A stretch of DNA of 64,000 nucleotides, taken from Hathewaya limosa (lineage in GTDB: Bacteria > Bacillota > Clostridia > Clostridiales > Clostridiaceae). A program made the position numbers and the translations under genes. Below the pieces are notes generated by a model. That model worked only from the letters and a program-made list of their open reading frames with translations. It made no database searches and was not told the origin of the DNA. Shown piece by piece: positions 36,561-45,212 of this stretch. The stretch is taken from contig NZ_JAUSWN010000016.1 in assembly GCF_030815255.1 (NCBI RefSeq), positions 1-64,000 on the forward strand. The letters run 5' to 3'. Position 1 is the first letter of the stretch. The number at the start of each line of letters is the position of its first letter.

Positions 36561-37862
36561 TTATTCTTTTTCTTTTAACACAACATTTAATATTAACGCT
36601 ACAATGGTACCTGTTGAAATTCCTGATGAAAAAATCATTTTTAATGATTCTGGCAACCTTCCTATAAATTCTGGTCTAAATGTAACTCCTAAACCTAACC
36701 CTATAGATGTTGCAATAATTAACATATTACGATTACTTAACTTTACTGTACTTAAAGTTTTAATTCCAGCTGCAGCTACAGTTCCGAACATAACTATTCC
36801 AACTCCACCTAATACTGGCTGAGGCATAATATTAATAAGTGCTGCGAACTTAGGTAATAGTCCTAATATAACTAATAATATTCCTGCCATAATGGTTACA
36901 TATCTACTAGCAACTTTAGTAAGTGGAATCAATCCTATATTTTGACTAAAACATGTATTAGGTAATGCCCCAAAGACTCCTGCAAGTAAGCTTCCTACCC
37001 CATCTGCTAAAACTCCAGATGCTATACACTTTTCAGTAGATTCAACTTTTGAAACTTCTGTTATTGCTTTAAGACATCCTACTGTTCCAATAATAGTTAC
37101 AAAATATGCTGGAATAAATGGTAATAAAGTTTCCATACTAAATTTAACATCTAAAGCCCAAATTTTCGGGAATGCTATCCAACTTGCTTCTTTTACTGTT
37201 GTAAAATCCACCATTCCAAGTGGAATACAGATTATATATCCAAGAACCATTCCTATTAAAATTGAAGCACTACTAACTAAGCCTTTTCCGTAATGATTTA
37301 GCATTAATGTAATCATCATTATAAATAAAGCTATTAGAATGTTTTTTAATGATCCATAATTAACAGCACCGACACCTCCAGCAGCCCAATCAATAGATAC
37401 TGGTAATAAAGTTAATCCTATTAAACTTACAACAGTTCCTGTTACAATTGGTGGAAATAATTTCATTAAGGGTTTTATAAAAAAACTTAAAATTATTTCT
37501 AAAATAGCTCCAAAAATAGTAGCACCTAAAATTCCTACTAATCCAAATTTACTTCCGATTGAAATTGATGGTGCAACAAATGTAAAATCAGTTCCCATAA
37601 TACATGCAACTCGTGATCCTATAGGCCCTACCCCTTTGGATTGAATAAAAGTAGCAACTCCAGCAGCTAAAATTGTACTACTTATTAATAAAGTTGAAGT
37701 TTTTACATCAAATTTTAATGCTGCTGAAACTACAATAGGTACCACAATTATTCCACCAAAGGCAGCAAAAATATGTTGTAGTGCCAATAAAATTTGTATT
37801 AATATTTTAGGTTTATCACTAATTCCATACATTAGTTCAATATCTTTTTGATTTTTATCCAT
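36561..37862 (-). CDS. Nucleobase permease (NCS2 family, xanthine/uracil type)
   Basis: 433 residues, about 12-14 membrane segments. NCS2 hallmarks: ALQHIFAAFGGIIVVP near the N-terminus, QSKGVGPIGSRVACIMGTDFTF, and GVLADGVGSLLAGVFGALPNTCFSQNIGLI. The ALPNTCFSQN motif and a guanine-class riboswitch upstream favour a xanthine/guanine (PbuX-like) rather than uracil substrate. Confidence 0.9.
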   Translation of the reverse strand: MDKNQKDIELMYGISDKPKILIQILLALQHIFAAFGGIIVVPIVVSAALKFDVKTSTLLISSTILAAGVATFIQSKGVGPIGSRVACIMGTDFTFVAPSISIGSKFGLVGILGATIFGAILEIILSFFIKPLMKLFPPIVTGTVVSLIGLTLLPVSIDWAAGGVGAVNYGSLKNILIALFIMMITLMLNHYGKGLVSSASILIGMVLGYIICIPLGMVDFTTVKEASWIAFPKIWALDVKFSMETLLPFIPAYFVTIIGTVGCLKAITEVSKVESTEKCIASGVLADGVGSLLAGVFGALPNTCFSQNIGLIPLTKVASRYVTIMAGILLVILGLLPKFAALINIMPQPVLGGVGIVMFGTVAAAGIKTLSTVKLSNRNMLIIATSIGLGLGVTFRPEFIGRLPESLKMIFSSGISTGTIVALILNVVLKEKE

Positions 37863-37946
37863 TATACCACTATCCTTTCTTATCTTTAATACTCGTCCTA
37901 AAATTGATAGGCATATGGTAATAAGGGTAGTTTAGTATAAATAAAG

Positions 37947-37972
37947 AACACCCCAAATTTAATTGAGGTGTT
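37947..37972 (-). terminator. Terminator hairpin of the purine riboswitch
   Basis: AACACCTCAA and TTGGGGTGTT (minus strand) form a ten-pair stem followed by CTTTATTT, about 45 bases after the aptamer, fitting an OFF switch. Confidence 0.75.
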
Positions 37973-38016
37973 TGTCTCTAAAGCAAATAAAAAAAATTAT
38001 TCACTAAACATACAAT

Positions 38017-38086
38017 ACCCCGTAGTCTACTAATTTATGGTTAGTAGGTAGAAACTTTCGGTCCATATTACCGACGCTATACGAGT
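38017..38086 (-). ncRNA. Purine riboswitch, guanine class
   Basis: Minus strand reads ACTCGTATA, then AATATGG, AGTTTCTACC, ACCATAAAT and GACTACGGGGT, the purine aptamer core with closing helix P1 formed by ACTCGTA and TACGGGGT. The base equivalent to position 74 is C, which specifies guanine/hypoxanthine rather than adenine. It precedes the nucleobase permease. Confidence 0.95.
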
Positions 38087-38162
38087 TTTTATATGTTATT
38101 ATAACATACTTTTTTATTATTGCTAGTCCAATTTTATCATTTTTTATATAATTAATTAGATT

Positions 38163-38773
38163 TTATTCTAATTCAATTCTGTTTGTATACCAACATCCAT
38201 ATATAATTCCTCCAACAAACATAATTATAGCTATTATAACCTGACTTGGCATAATAGAAACATTTTTTATAATACTATAATTTCCTTTGATTAACATAAG
38301 ATTAGAGATGACTGGTAGTGGAAATGGTATAAACCCTCTCACATTTGGCTCACTTAAAAATATAAAACTAGCTATAAGTTGAACTGCTATATACATAACT
38401 GGAGTAGTAATTTTTTTACTTGCAAGTGCTATACATGCTGTTATAGTTCCCAATTAGGAATACCCATAAGTCTTCTATGAATATCTAGATTTTCTCTTGC
38501 TGTTAAATTTGGATAAAAACCTGGTGTTTCAATTATTGCTCCAATTCTCCCTAGTACAGCCCTATCCTTCATACTTTTCCCGAAAATCTCATATGACCCT
38601 TTTGTTGGGAATACAAGTCCCATTAACATTCTTAAGGTTGTAGTTTTTCCTGCTCCATTCCTACCTAAAAAACCATATATTTCTCCCTTTTTAATATTCA
38701 TATTAACATTGTCTACTACAATATTAGAACCATACTGTTTTGTAAGATTATACGTCTTTAATATGTTATCCAT
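38163..38773 (-). pseudogene. ABC transporter remnant: ATPase N-terminus fused to permease C-terminus
   Basis: The first part encodes an intact ATPase start (Walker A GRNGAGKTTTLRML) but stops after about 110 residues at MGIPNWEL, lacking the signature and Walker B. Overlapping it in another frame is the last roughly 90 residues of a membrane permease (PVMYIAVQLIASFIFL ... GGIIYGCWYTNRIELE). A deletion has removed the ATPase C-terminus and most of the permease region. The family resembles lantibiotic/antimicrobial-peptide exporters placed beside two-component systems. Confidence 0.85.
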
Positions 38774-38860
38774 TACCTTACCTCTTTTCATTACAAATTA
38801 AATATATCACTCCTTAAAATCTATTCTTTTTTAATAGAATTTAATTTATATATCAATTAA

Positions 38861-38902
38861 GGATTATTTCTTACTTTATATATAATAAGAAATAATCCTT
38901 AA
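38861..38902 (-). terminator. Hairpin after the histidine kinase gene
   Basis: AAGGATTATTTCTTA pairs with TAAGAAATAATCCTT. No strong T-run follows, so it may be a weak terminator or mRNA stem between kinase and ABC remnant. Confidence 0.5.
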
Positions 38903-38986
38903 ATCACAAATACATAATTATTACAAATTTATTAAATCTTCTTTTAAACATTAAAACTTACATGTTAAATTATTTAATCTTTAAAT

Positions 38987-39898
38987 TTAAGTATTACTAA
39001 TAGGTAATCTTACTGTAAAAATGGTTTTTTCATAAGGTATACTTTCAACTTTAATATCACCATTCATATTTTCCACTAAACTTTTTACTATGCTAAGTCC
39101 TAAACCACTACCTTGAAATTTTCTATTTCTAGATTTCTCCACTGTATATAATCTATCAAAAATATACGGAATTTCATTTTTATTAATACCTTTTCCTCTA
39201 TCCCAAATACTAATCTCTACCCAATTGCTATCTTTTATTAAGTCAATTCCTATTATATTTCCTTCATATCCATACTTTAAACTATTTGAAATTAGATTTG
39301 TTATAATCCTATTTGTACCCTTTTTATTGCCTAAAACAAAAATCTCTTCGTCACCTATATTTATCTGCGGAATTATATTTTTTTTATTTATCTCATTCAT
39401 AAATGTAATTATATTCTGCCTTACAACTTCTGATATATTAAACCTTTCAATAATTATTTCTTTATCATCACATTCCAGCTTTGCCATTTGAAAGAATTCT
39501 TCCATAAGTTCTTTTAGTACATTACCTCTTTCTTTAATAATTTCAAGATATTCTTCATATTTTTCTTTTGAATTTAAATTATCCGAAAGAAGATCTACAT
39601 ATCCCATAAGTGCAGTAAGTGGTGTTCTTATATCATGTGAAATATTAGAAATCATTTTTTGATGTTGTTCCTTAAAATTTTTATTATCTATAGAAACTTC
39701 ATGATATTTATCAAGAAATTTATTGATCTGTTTCACCAATTCTTTTTTATCGGTACTTAAATTACAAGATTTTACTCTTTCTCTTGAATCCTCTTTTATA
39801 ATATTTTTTAATCTTTTAGTAATTATTTTAGTTTTTATTTTTTCGTTTAATAACAATAAAGCCACTATTATGTTAGTTATTATTAATATATAAATCAT
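38987..39898 (-). CDS. Sensor histidine kinase (intramembrane-sensing type)
   Basis: 303 residues. One N-terminal membrane span (about 2-18) and no sizeable external domain, then HisKA with SHDIRTPLTALMGYVDLLSD and a HATPase domain (NLISNSLKYG, WDRGKGI, GSGLGLSIVKSLV). Kinases of this form usually work with a neighbouring peptide-export ABC transporter. Its start overlaps the regulator stop by one base. The partner transporter downstream is broken. Confidence 0.9.
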   Translation of the reverse strand: MIYILIITNIIVALLLLNEKIKTKIITKRLKNIIKEDSRERVKSCNLSTDKKELVKQINKFLDKYHEVSIDNKNFKEQHQKMISNISHDIRTPLTALMGYVDLLSDNLNSKEKYEEYLEIIKERGNVLKELMEEFFQMAKLECDDKEIIIERFNISEVVRQNIITFMNEINKKNIIPQINIGDEEIFVLGNKKGTNRIITNLISNSLKYGYEGNIIGIDLIKDSNWVEISIWDRGKGINKNEIPYIFDRLYTVEKSRNRKFQGSGLGLSIVKSLVENMNGDIKVESIPYEKTIFTVRLPISNT

Positions 39899-40602
39899 TA
39901 TTTATTACCCACTAATTTATATCCTATACCCCAAACGGTTTCTATGAGTTTGGGATTATTAGAATCATCTTCTATTTTACTTCTAAGTCTTCTCATATGT
40001 ACTGTTACTGTATTATAATCAGATAAAAATTCATCGCCCCATACACTGTCATATATTTGAATCTTAGTAAATACCCTATTAGGGTTTTCAAAGAAAAGCT
40101 TTAGTATTTTCATTTCCTTTGCAGTAAGTGTAAGTGCTTTTTTTCCTTTCGTAACAGTATAATTATCTATATCAAATTTTACATCTCCATATTGATATAT
40201 ACTGTTGGCTTTATCAAACTCAGTTTCATTATAATAAATTGCTCTTCTTATATTACACTTAACCCTAGCTATAAGTTCTGGTACAGAAAAAGGTTTTACG
40301 ATATAATCATCAGCTCCCATCCCAAGCCCTATAATTTTATCACTATCTTCTCCTTTGGCAGAAAGAATTATAATAGGTACTTTACTTTTTTCCCTAATTC
40401 TTCTCATGGCCTCTACCCCATCCATAACTGGCATCATAATATCCATAATTATCATTTGGTATTCTTCTTGTTTAAATTTTTCTATACATTCAAAACCATT
40501 AAAAGCTTGTTCAACATCAAAACTTTCCTTTATCAAAGCTTCTTTTATCATATTATTTATATTTATATCATCTTCTACAATTAAAATCTTTAAACTCTTC
40601 AT
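39898..40602 (-). CDS. OmpR-family response regulator
   Basis: 234 residues. Receiver domain with acidic pocket VEDD, phospho-acceptor in MIIMDIMMPVMDG, Lys in IVKPFS; C-terminal winged helix ending TVHMRRLRSKIEDDSN and ETVWGIGYKLV. It is the first gene of the operon with the kinase and the truncated ABC transporter, a CprRK/BceRS-like arrangement for antimicrobial-peptide response. Confidence 0.93.
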   Translation of the reverse strand: MKSLKILIVEDDININNMIKEALIKESFDVEQAFNGFECIEKFKQEEYQMIIMDIMMPVMDGVEAMRRIREKSKVPIIILSAKGEDSDKIIGLGMGADDYIVKPFSVPELIARVKCNIRRAIYYNETEFDKANSIYQYGDVKFDIDNYTVTKGKKALTLTAKEMKILKLFFENPNRVFTKIQIYDSVWGDEFLSDYNTVTVHMRRLRSKIEDDSNNPKLIETVWGIGYKLVGNK

Positions 40603-40759
40603 AATTCTATTATATAAACTAATACACTCGCTTAAAATTTTAGTTTATATTATTTTCCCCCTCCTTATAAAGCTTTAAAAATTTCTAAACCCACTGACTG
40701 AAAGATTTTAAAATCTCTATTAAAATGATTTCTCCCATAAAATATATAATAACCTCAAA

Positions 40760-40795
40760 AGAATAAGTTGTATACGAACATACAACTTATTCTTT
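40760..40795 (-). terminator. Terminator overlapping the hxlR-like gene end
   Basis: GAATAAGTTGTAT pairs with ATACAACTTATTC around six bases. The 3' arm contains the stop codon of the regulator gene. Confidence 0.8.
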
Positions 40796-41140
40796 TTCAA
40801 AAATGTTTATAAATTTCTCCCCCCATACATTCATCTTTTCTAATATTGGAATAAGTTCATTACCTAACTCTGTTAGGGAATATTCTACTTTAGGAGGAAC
40901 TTGATTGTAACTTTTTCGATTAATTAAATTATTTTTTTCTAAGTCTCTTAGTTGTTGAGTTAACATTTTTTGACTTATACTAGGAATAATATTTTGAAAC
41001 TCATTAAATCTAATTATTTTATAAATACCTAAATTCCATAAGATTAGAGATTTCCATTTTCCACTTATGACTTCTAGTGTAACTTCAATTTCTGATATGT
41101 AATTACTACAACTAACTTTATTTTTTCTATCTTTAGGCAT
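40787..41140 (-). CDS. HxlR-family transcriptional regulator
   Basis: 117-residue winged-helix regulator: VISGKWKSLILWNL, RFNEFQNIIPSISQKMLTQQLRDLEKNNLI and VEYSLTELGNELIPIL are the HxlR signature. An N-terminal Cys (VSCSNY) precedes the domain, as in redox- or aldehyde-sensing members. It lies divergently from the AdhE remnant and the VOC gene, which may have been its targets. Confidence 0.9.
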   Translation of the reverse strand: MPKDRKNKVSCSNYISEIEVTLEVISGKWKSLILWNLGIYKIIRFNEFQNIIPSISQKMLTQQLRDLEKNNLINRKSYNQVPPKVEYSLTELGNELIPILEKMNVWGEKFINIFEKE

Positions 41141-41419
41141 ATAATTTTAAGTTAATAAAATTATATATTTTATTAACTCTCCCCTTTCTATATTAAATCT
41201 ATATTTATTATAACTTTTATAAGAGTTTAATAACTTTCAATATTATGATACTTTGTATATTAAAATTAGTCAATTTTTCATAACATTAAATTTATTTAAT
41301 AGAACAAAGACTATATCTTAATTCATACCTTTATGTAAGTATAATACCTTAAAGTGCCTTCTTTTAATATAATAAGAAATTAGTATAATTATATGTGTGA
41401 TGGATAATTTTAATAAAAG

Positions 41420-41803
41420 GAGTGTTTTAATAATAACAAAGTTAATGCCAAATTTAGCTAGTATAGTCTTTTGAAATGCTATTTATTCTCCCTTAGTTAT
41501 TCAATTTAATGCTAAAAAATCCAGTAGATTTATGTTGATATCATAAAACGTTTATATTTGTTAGGAACTACAGAAGATTAGTTGGTAAATATTTTGATAA
41601 AACATATAAAAGACTTAAGAAGAAAGTTACAGTTACCAGCTTCATTAAAAGAATTTCAAATTTCACAAGACGAATTTACGAATAATCTAGATACTATTTC
41701 TAAAGAATCAGTATAAAATTCTTGTACTAGTACTAACCAAAGAGAAGTTCTTGTAAAAGAAATAAGACAATTATTTCAATGCATTTATGATATTAATTTT
41801 TAA
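41420..41803 (+). pseudogene. Decayed iron alcohol dehydrogenase (AdhE C-terminal remnant)
   Basis: After an AAAGGAG site the frame is broken repeatedly by stops and shifts. It still reads LMPNLASIV and VIQFNAKKSSRF, then near the end RRKLQLPASLKEFQISQDEF, NSCTSTNQREVLVKEI and RQLFQCIYDINF. These match the C-terminal 'CTGTNPREITxEEMxxLFxxxY' end of AdhE-type alcohol dehydrogenases. At least three in-frame stops lie inside, so it is non-functional. Confidence 0.85.
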
Positions 41804-41854
41804 AAAACTTTTTAGAATAAAATTACAAATTTTTTTTAGAAGGAGTTGAACGTT

Positions 41855-42310
41855 ATGCTAGATGAAATAGCACATATTGGAATTACTGTTAATGATATGA
41901 GTCAAACTATAAAATTTTATAGAGATATATTAGGTCTAACATTAACTGGTGACATAATTATGGAAGGTCATAATGTAGAAATTTTAACTACTATAAAGAA
42001 TTCTAAATTAAGAGTAGCTTATTTCAAAAGTGATAAACAATTAAAAGGTCCTAAGATAGAACTTATAGAGTTTGTTGGTTCAAGTAACAAAAATATTCCT
42101 ATTAGACAACTAAATGACATTAACATTTCTGAAATTTGTTTTTATGTTAAAAATATTAATGAAGTTTATTGTAACTTAAAAAATAAAGGGGTACATTTTT
42201 TATCAGAACCTCAAACCTTTGATCTTACTGATCAAAATTTTGGAAAAAGTAAAGTAGTATACTTTAGAGATTGTAACAATATAATACTAGAACTTATTGA
42301 AATTTTATAA
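41855..42310 (+). CDS. VOC-family protein (glyoxalase/epimerase-like)
   Basis: 151 residues with two beta-alpha-beta-beta-beta halves. IAHIGITVNDMSQTIKFYRDILGL gives the first metal-binding His; Glu residues occur at IELIEF and ILELIEIL and the middle strand ISEICFYVKN. Resembles methylmalonyl-CoA epimerase/lactoylglutathione lyase relatives. The TTG at 41846 is not preferred; the ATG at 41855 follows AGAAGGAG. Substrate unknown. It lies just after the AdhE remnant. Confidence 0.85.
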   Translation: MLDEIAHIGITVNDMSQTIKFYRDILGLTLTGDIIMEGHNVEILTTIKNSKLRVAYFKSDKQLKGPKIELIEFVGSSNKNIPIRQLNDINISEICFYVKNINEVYCNLKNKGVHFLSEPQTFDLTDQNFGKSKVVYFRDCNNIILELIEIL

Positions 42311-42376
42311 ATTGTAATAAGTTAATAGTATTACATGATAACTTGCAATATATTTAAGTATTAGAAATTAATTAAC

Positions 42377-42420
42377 ATAAAAAAGATAATTTCTAACTTA
42401 TTTAGAAATTATCTTTTTCA
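42377..42420 (+). terminator. Terminator of the VOC gene
   Basis: AAAAAGATAATTTCTAA pairs with TTAGAAATTATCTTTTT around four bases, T-run on both exits. Confidence 0.85.
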
Positions 42421-42555
42421 CTTCTAGTTAATTATTATATTTTTAAGTATATAACATGACCTTAATTTATACTACTTTATTCATATAACAAAAAGTATTT
42501 TTAAGTTTTATATTAAATACCTTACATATTTTTCAATCCTTTAGTAATCTAAGTA

Positions 42556-43767
42556 TTAGTTAATATTATTTTTAGAAATTATTATGCTTCTAAGATAACG
42601 CCCTTCTCCTTTTATATTATCAGGTACTGATACAAACTTTTGTTTTACTAAGTATTCATTTACATTTCCAAACACTTGATGCCATATTTCATTTGCTATC
42701 TCTTTTATATTTACGCCATGCTTTACAGATGTTAAGTTCCTTACATTAATCTCAAAATTATCAAAAGTTTCTTTTACTATTGGGAATATGGTTGTAAGTA
42801 TCAAATCTGATATTTCTTTAATAATTGTAGATATTTCAAAATCATAAAACACAGGAACATTTACTGATAACATACTATTACTTATATTTATATCAATATA
42901 TCCTAACTCCTTTAAAAATTGAGCCAAATTTTTTTCTTTTTCAGATAGCTCAACATATTTAACATCCTCTGTAAAAATATTATTCATTAAAGTTCCACAT
43001 TCATATGAAATTTCTATATTTTTACTATCTAATATTCTATTATATGCTAAATTTACTTTTTCAAATGGAGTTGCTTCATTTACACTTTTTTGTATTAATC
43101 TAAAAAATCTAAACATATCTTTTCTAATACCATTTGAATCCCCAAAACTATTAAAGGTAACTCCATGACTTCTATAATTATTACTACTACATAAAATATT
43201 ATTACTATATTTTTCTACCATATTATTATCTTCATATGCCACAATAATATAATCTCTATTATCAGGTTGAATTTTTGATACACAAAAAATGTTTTTTTCC
43301 TTAAAAAATTCAAAAGCAGTGCCATCAAAAATATAGTCACAAATAATATGATAAAGTATTCTTTCATAACCATATTGCTTAAAACATTTTAATTTAGATA
43401 CTTTTTCATATAAAATATCACGTAACTTAATAATTTTATTACCAATCTCTTTTCCTATATTATTTATATAGCTTTCCAAATCAATTACATCTTCCTTTAA
43501 AAAAATAGGAAACTTAATTTTGTATTTATCATTTTTATTTTCTATTGCATTAATAAGTTTAAGATTATCTATTATATCTTTAACTTCTTCTTTATTTACA
43601 CCTAATAGTTTAGTTATTTCCAACTGTGATATTGAAAATGGATCATTTTTTGCTATTAAATATACTATTTCAGATGCATATCTTTTGTTACAAACATAAG
43701 CCGGATTATAAACATCGTATTCTCCAATATCTCCAAAAAAATAAAAATTTAATTTTGCATTTTTCAT
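42556..43767 (-). CDS. Unknown protein with N-terminal winged-helix-like domain
   Basis: 403 residues, not recognised. After an opening KLNFYFFGDIGEYDVYNP, residues 30-80 resemble a winged helix (IVYLIAKNDPFSISQLEI then TKLLGVNKEEVKDIIDNL). The remainder is a soluble mixed alpha/beta region without familiar motifs. AGGGGAT precedes the ATG. It may be a regulator with a large sensor part, but nothing around it indicates a target. Confidence 0.55.
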   Translation of the reverse strand: MKNAKLNFYFFGDIGEYDVYNPAYVCNKRYASEIVYLIAKNDPFSISQLEITKLLGVNKEEVKDIIDNLKLINAIENKNDKYKIKFPIFLKEDVIDLESYINNIGKEIGNKIIKLRDILYEKVSKLKCFKQYGYERILYHIICDYIFDGTAFEFFKEKNIFCVSKIQPDNRDYIIVAYEDNNMVEKYSNNILCSSNNYRSHGVTFNSFGDSNGIRKDMFRFFRLIQKSVNEATPFEKVNLAYNRILDSKNIEISYECGTLMNNIFTEDVKYVELSEKEKNLAQFLKELGYIDINISNSMLSVNVPVFYDFEISTIIKEISDLILTTIFPIVKETFDNFEINVRNLTSVKHGVNIKEIANEIWHQVFGNVNEYLVKQKFVSVPDNIKGEGRYLRSIIISKNNIN

Positions 43768-43811
43768 CTTTTTATCCCCTAAACTTTAATCTCATATCTA
43801 AACTTGTTCTA

Positions 43812-43966
43812 TTATATATGATTTATAATTCCATAAATTAATCTATCTTCAAATGCATCTGTTCTTTTATTATAAGCTGAACTTTCCTTAAAACCCTCTT
43901 TCTTAAATCCAAGTTTCATATTTAATTTATTTGATGCAATATTTTCAGGATGAACTACTGCCTCTA
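43812..43966 (-). pseudogene. GNAT acetyltransferase C-terminal remnant
   Basis: About 50 codons read EAVVHPENIASNKLNMKLGF then KKEGFKESSAYNKRTDAFED and a stop, the typical end of RimJ/RimL-type GNAT enzymes ('HPxNxxSxxLxxKLGF'). A stop codon lies directly upstream and no N-terminal part is found, so only a 3' relic remains. Confidence 0.8.
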
Positions 43967-44121
43967 TTTATTGCTTTTAAAATATTCATAACATAACTCC
44001 CTTATATTTCTTGAACATTATTTATGCACTGATTAACTAAATTTGTATACTTATTAACTAAGTTTTATTTATCAATTATAACATATTTCTGAAAATTCAT
44101 ACTTATTTTGATATAACTTTA

Positions 44122-44164
44122 TAAAAAAATAAGATGACTTCCGCTAAATACGGAAATCATCTTA
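44122..44164 (-). terminator. Terminator of the choline BMC operon
   Basis: AAGATGATTTCCG and CGGAAGTCATCTT pair around seven bases and are followed on the minus strand by TTTTTTT. It lies 40 bases after the last shell gene. Confidence 0.9.
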
Positions 44165-44202
44165 TCATATCTAATCTCTTGAATTAGGATATAATTTAAA
44201 TC

Positions 44203-44490
44203 CTATTTTTCTTCTTTAGTAGATGGAAGAATTACTTCAACCTCAGAATGTGGTCTTGGGATTACGTGAACTGATACTAATTCTCCAACACGTTGTGCAG
44301 CAGCAGCACCAGCATCTGTAGCAGCTTTAACAGCTCCAACATCTCCTCTAACCATAACAGTTACAAGTCCGCCTCCAACATATTCTTTACCTATTAAATA
44401 TACGTTTGCAGCTTTAACCATAGCGTCTGCAGCCTCAATTGATCCTATTAAACCTTTAGTTTCTATCATTCCTAGTGCATCAAATTTCAT
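44203..44490 (-). CDS. BMC-H shell protein (PduA/CmcA type)
   Basis: 95-residue single BMC-domain hexamer subunit: ALGMIETKGLIGSIEAADAM, a pore-loop region YVGGGLVTVMVRGDVGAVKA and the conserved HVIPRPHSEVE tail. Hexamers tile the shell facets and their central pore admits small metabolites. AGGAGG upstream. It is the final gene of the operon. Confidence 0.95.
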   Translation of the reverse strand: MKFDALGMIETKGLIGSIEAADAMVKAANVYLIGKEYVGGGLVTVMVRGDVGAVKAATDAGAAAAQRVGELVSVHVIPRPHSEVEVILPSTKEEK

Positions 44491-44561
44491 TTTAAAATCC
44501 TCCTAAAATATCTTTTTATATTTTTTATATATTAAAATTTTTATTTATAAACTTAATTTTT

Positions 44562-45212
44562 TTATTTTACTATAATTACTTTTGTTTTTGGGTTAATGCA
44601 CATTGCATTAGCTTCTTCAATATCAAGATGGCATTCAAGTTTTGAAGTATCATTAGCTCTAACAACTACATTGTTGTATATTCCGCCTCTTAAGTCTTCA
44701 ACTTTTATTGATACTACTTCTCCATCATGTACACCTAAGTTTTTAGCATCTTCTGGTGTCATATGAATATGTCTTTGAGCAACTATTAATCCTTCTTCGA
44801 TTTGAACAGATCCTTTTGGACCAACTAATGTTACTCCAGGTGTTCTGCATAAATCTCCAGATAATTTTACATGTGGCATTGCACCAAGTTTAATGCAATC
44901 TCCAACCATTACCTCTACCTGAGTTTTACTTCTTGCTGGTCCTAAAACTCTAACTCTTTCAATTGCACCTTTTGGTCCACAAATTGTTAGAATTTCATTA
45001 CAAGCATATTGTCCTGGTTGAGATAAATCTTTAAGTTTTGAAAGTTGATAACCTTGACCAAAAAGAATTTCTACATCTCTTTCTGAAAGGTGTACATGTC
45101 TATTAGAAATTCCTACTGGAATACCAGATGAATCTTTTTCACATGTATTACTTGCTTCTTTACATTTAACAGCTTCTAGTAGAAGCTTTAAAACCTCTTC
45201 GTAATTTTCCAT
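44562..45212 (-). CDS. pduL: PduL-type phosphate acyltransferase
   Basis: Interconverts acetyl-CoA and acetyl-phosphate, recycling CoA inside the compartment and yielding ATP precursor. 216 residues with two PduL halves; zinc-binding His motifs GISNRHVHLSERDVE and IVAQRHIHMTPEDAKNLG are visible. The first roughly 20 residues (NYEEVLKLLLEAVKC) form a separate amphipathic helix, as in encapsulated PduL forms. The gene overlaps the aldehyde dehydrogenase stop by one base. Confidence 0.93.
   Translation of the reverse strand: MENYEEVLKLLLEAVKCKEASNTCEKDSSGIPVGISNRHVHLSERDVEILFGQGYQLSKLKDLSQPGQYACNEILTICGPKGAIERVRVLGPARSKTQVEVMVGDCIKLGAMPHVKLSGDLCRTPGVTLVGPKGSVQIEEGLIVAQRHIHMTPEDAKNLGVHDGEVVSIKVEDLRGGIYNNVVVRANDTSKLECHLDIEEANAMCINPKTKVIIVK

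Noticed and set aside
38163..38453. Independent small membrane protein
   Set aside because: It lacks a convincing ribosome site and matches only a permease C-terminus joined to a truncated ATPase, so it is part of a deletion relic.
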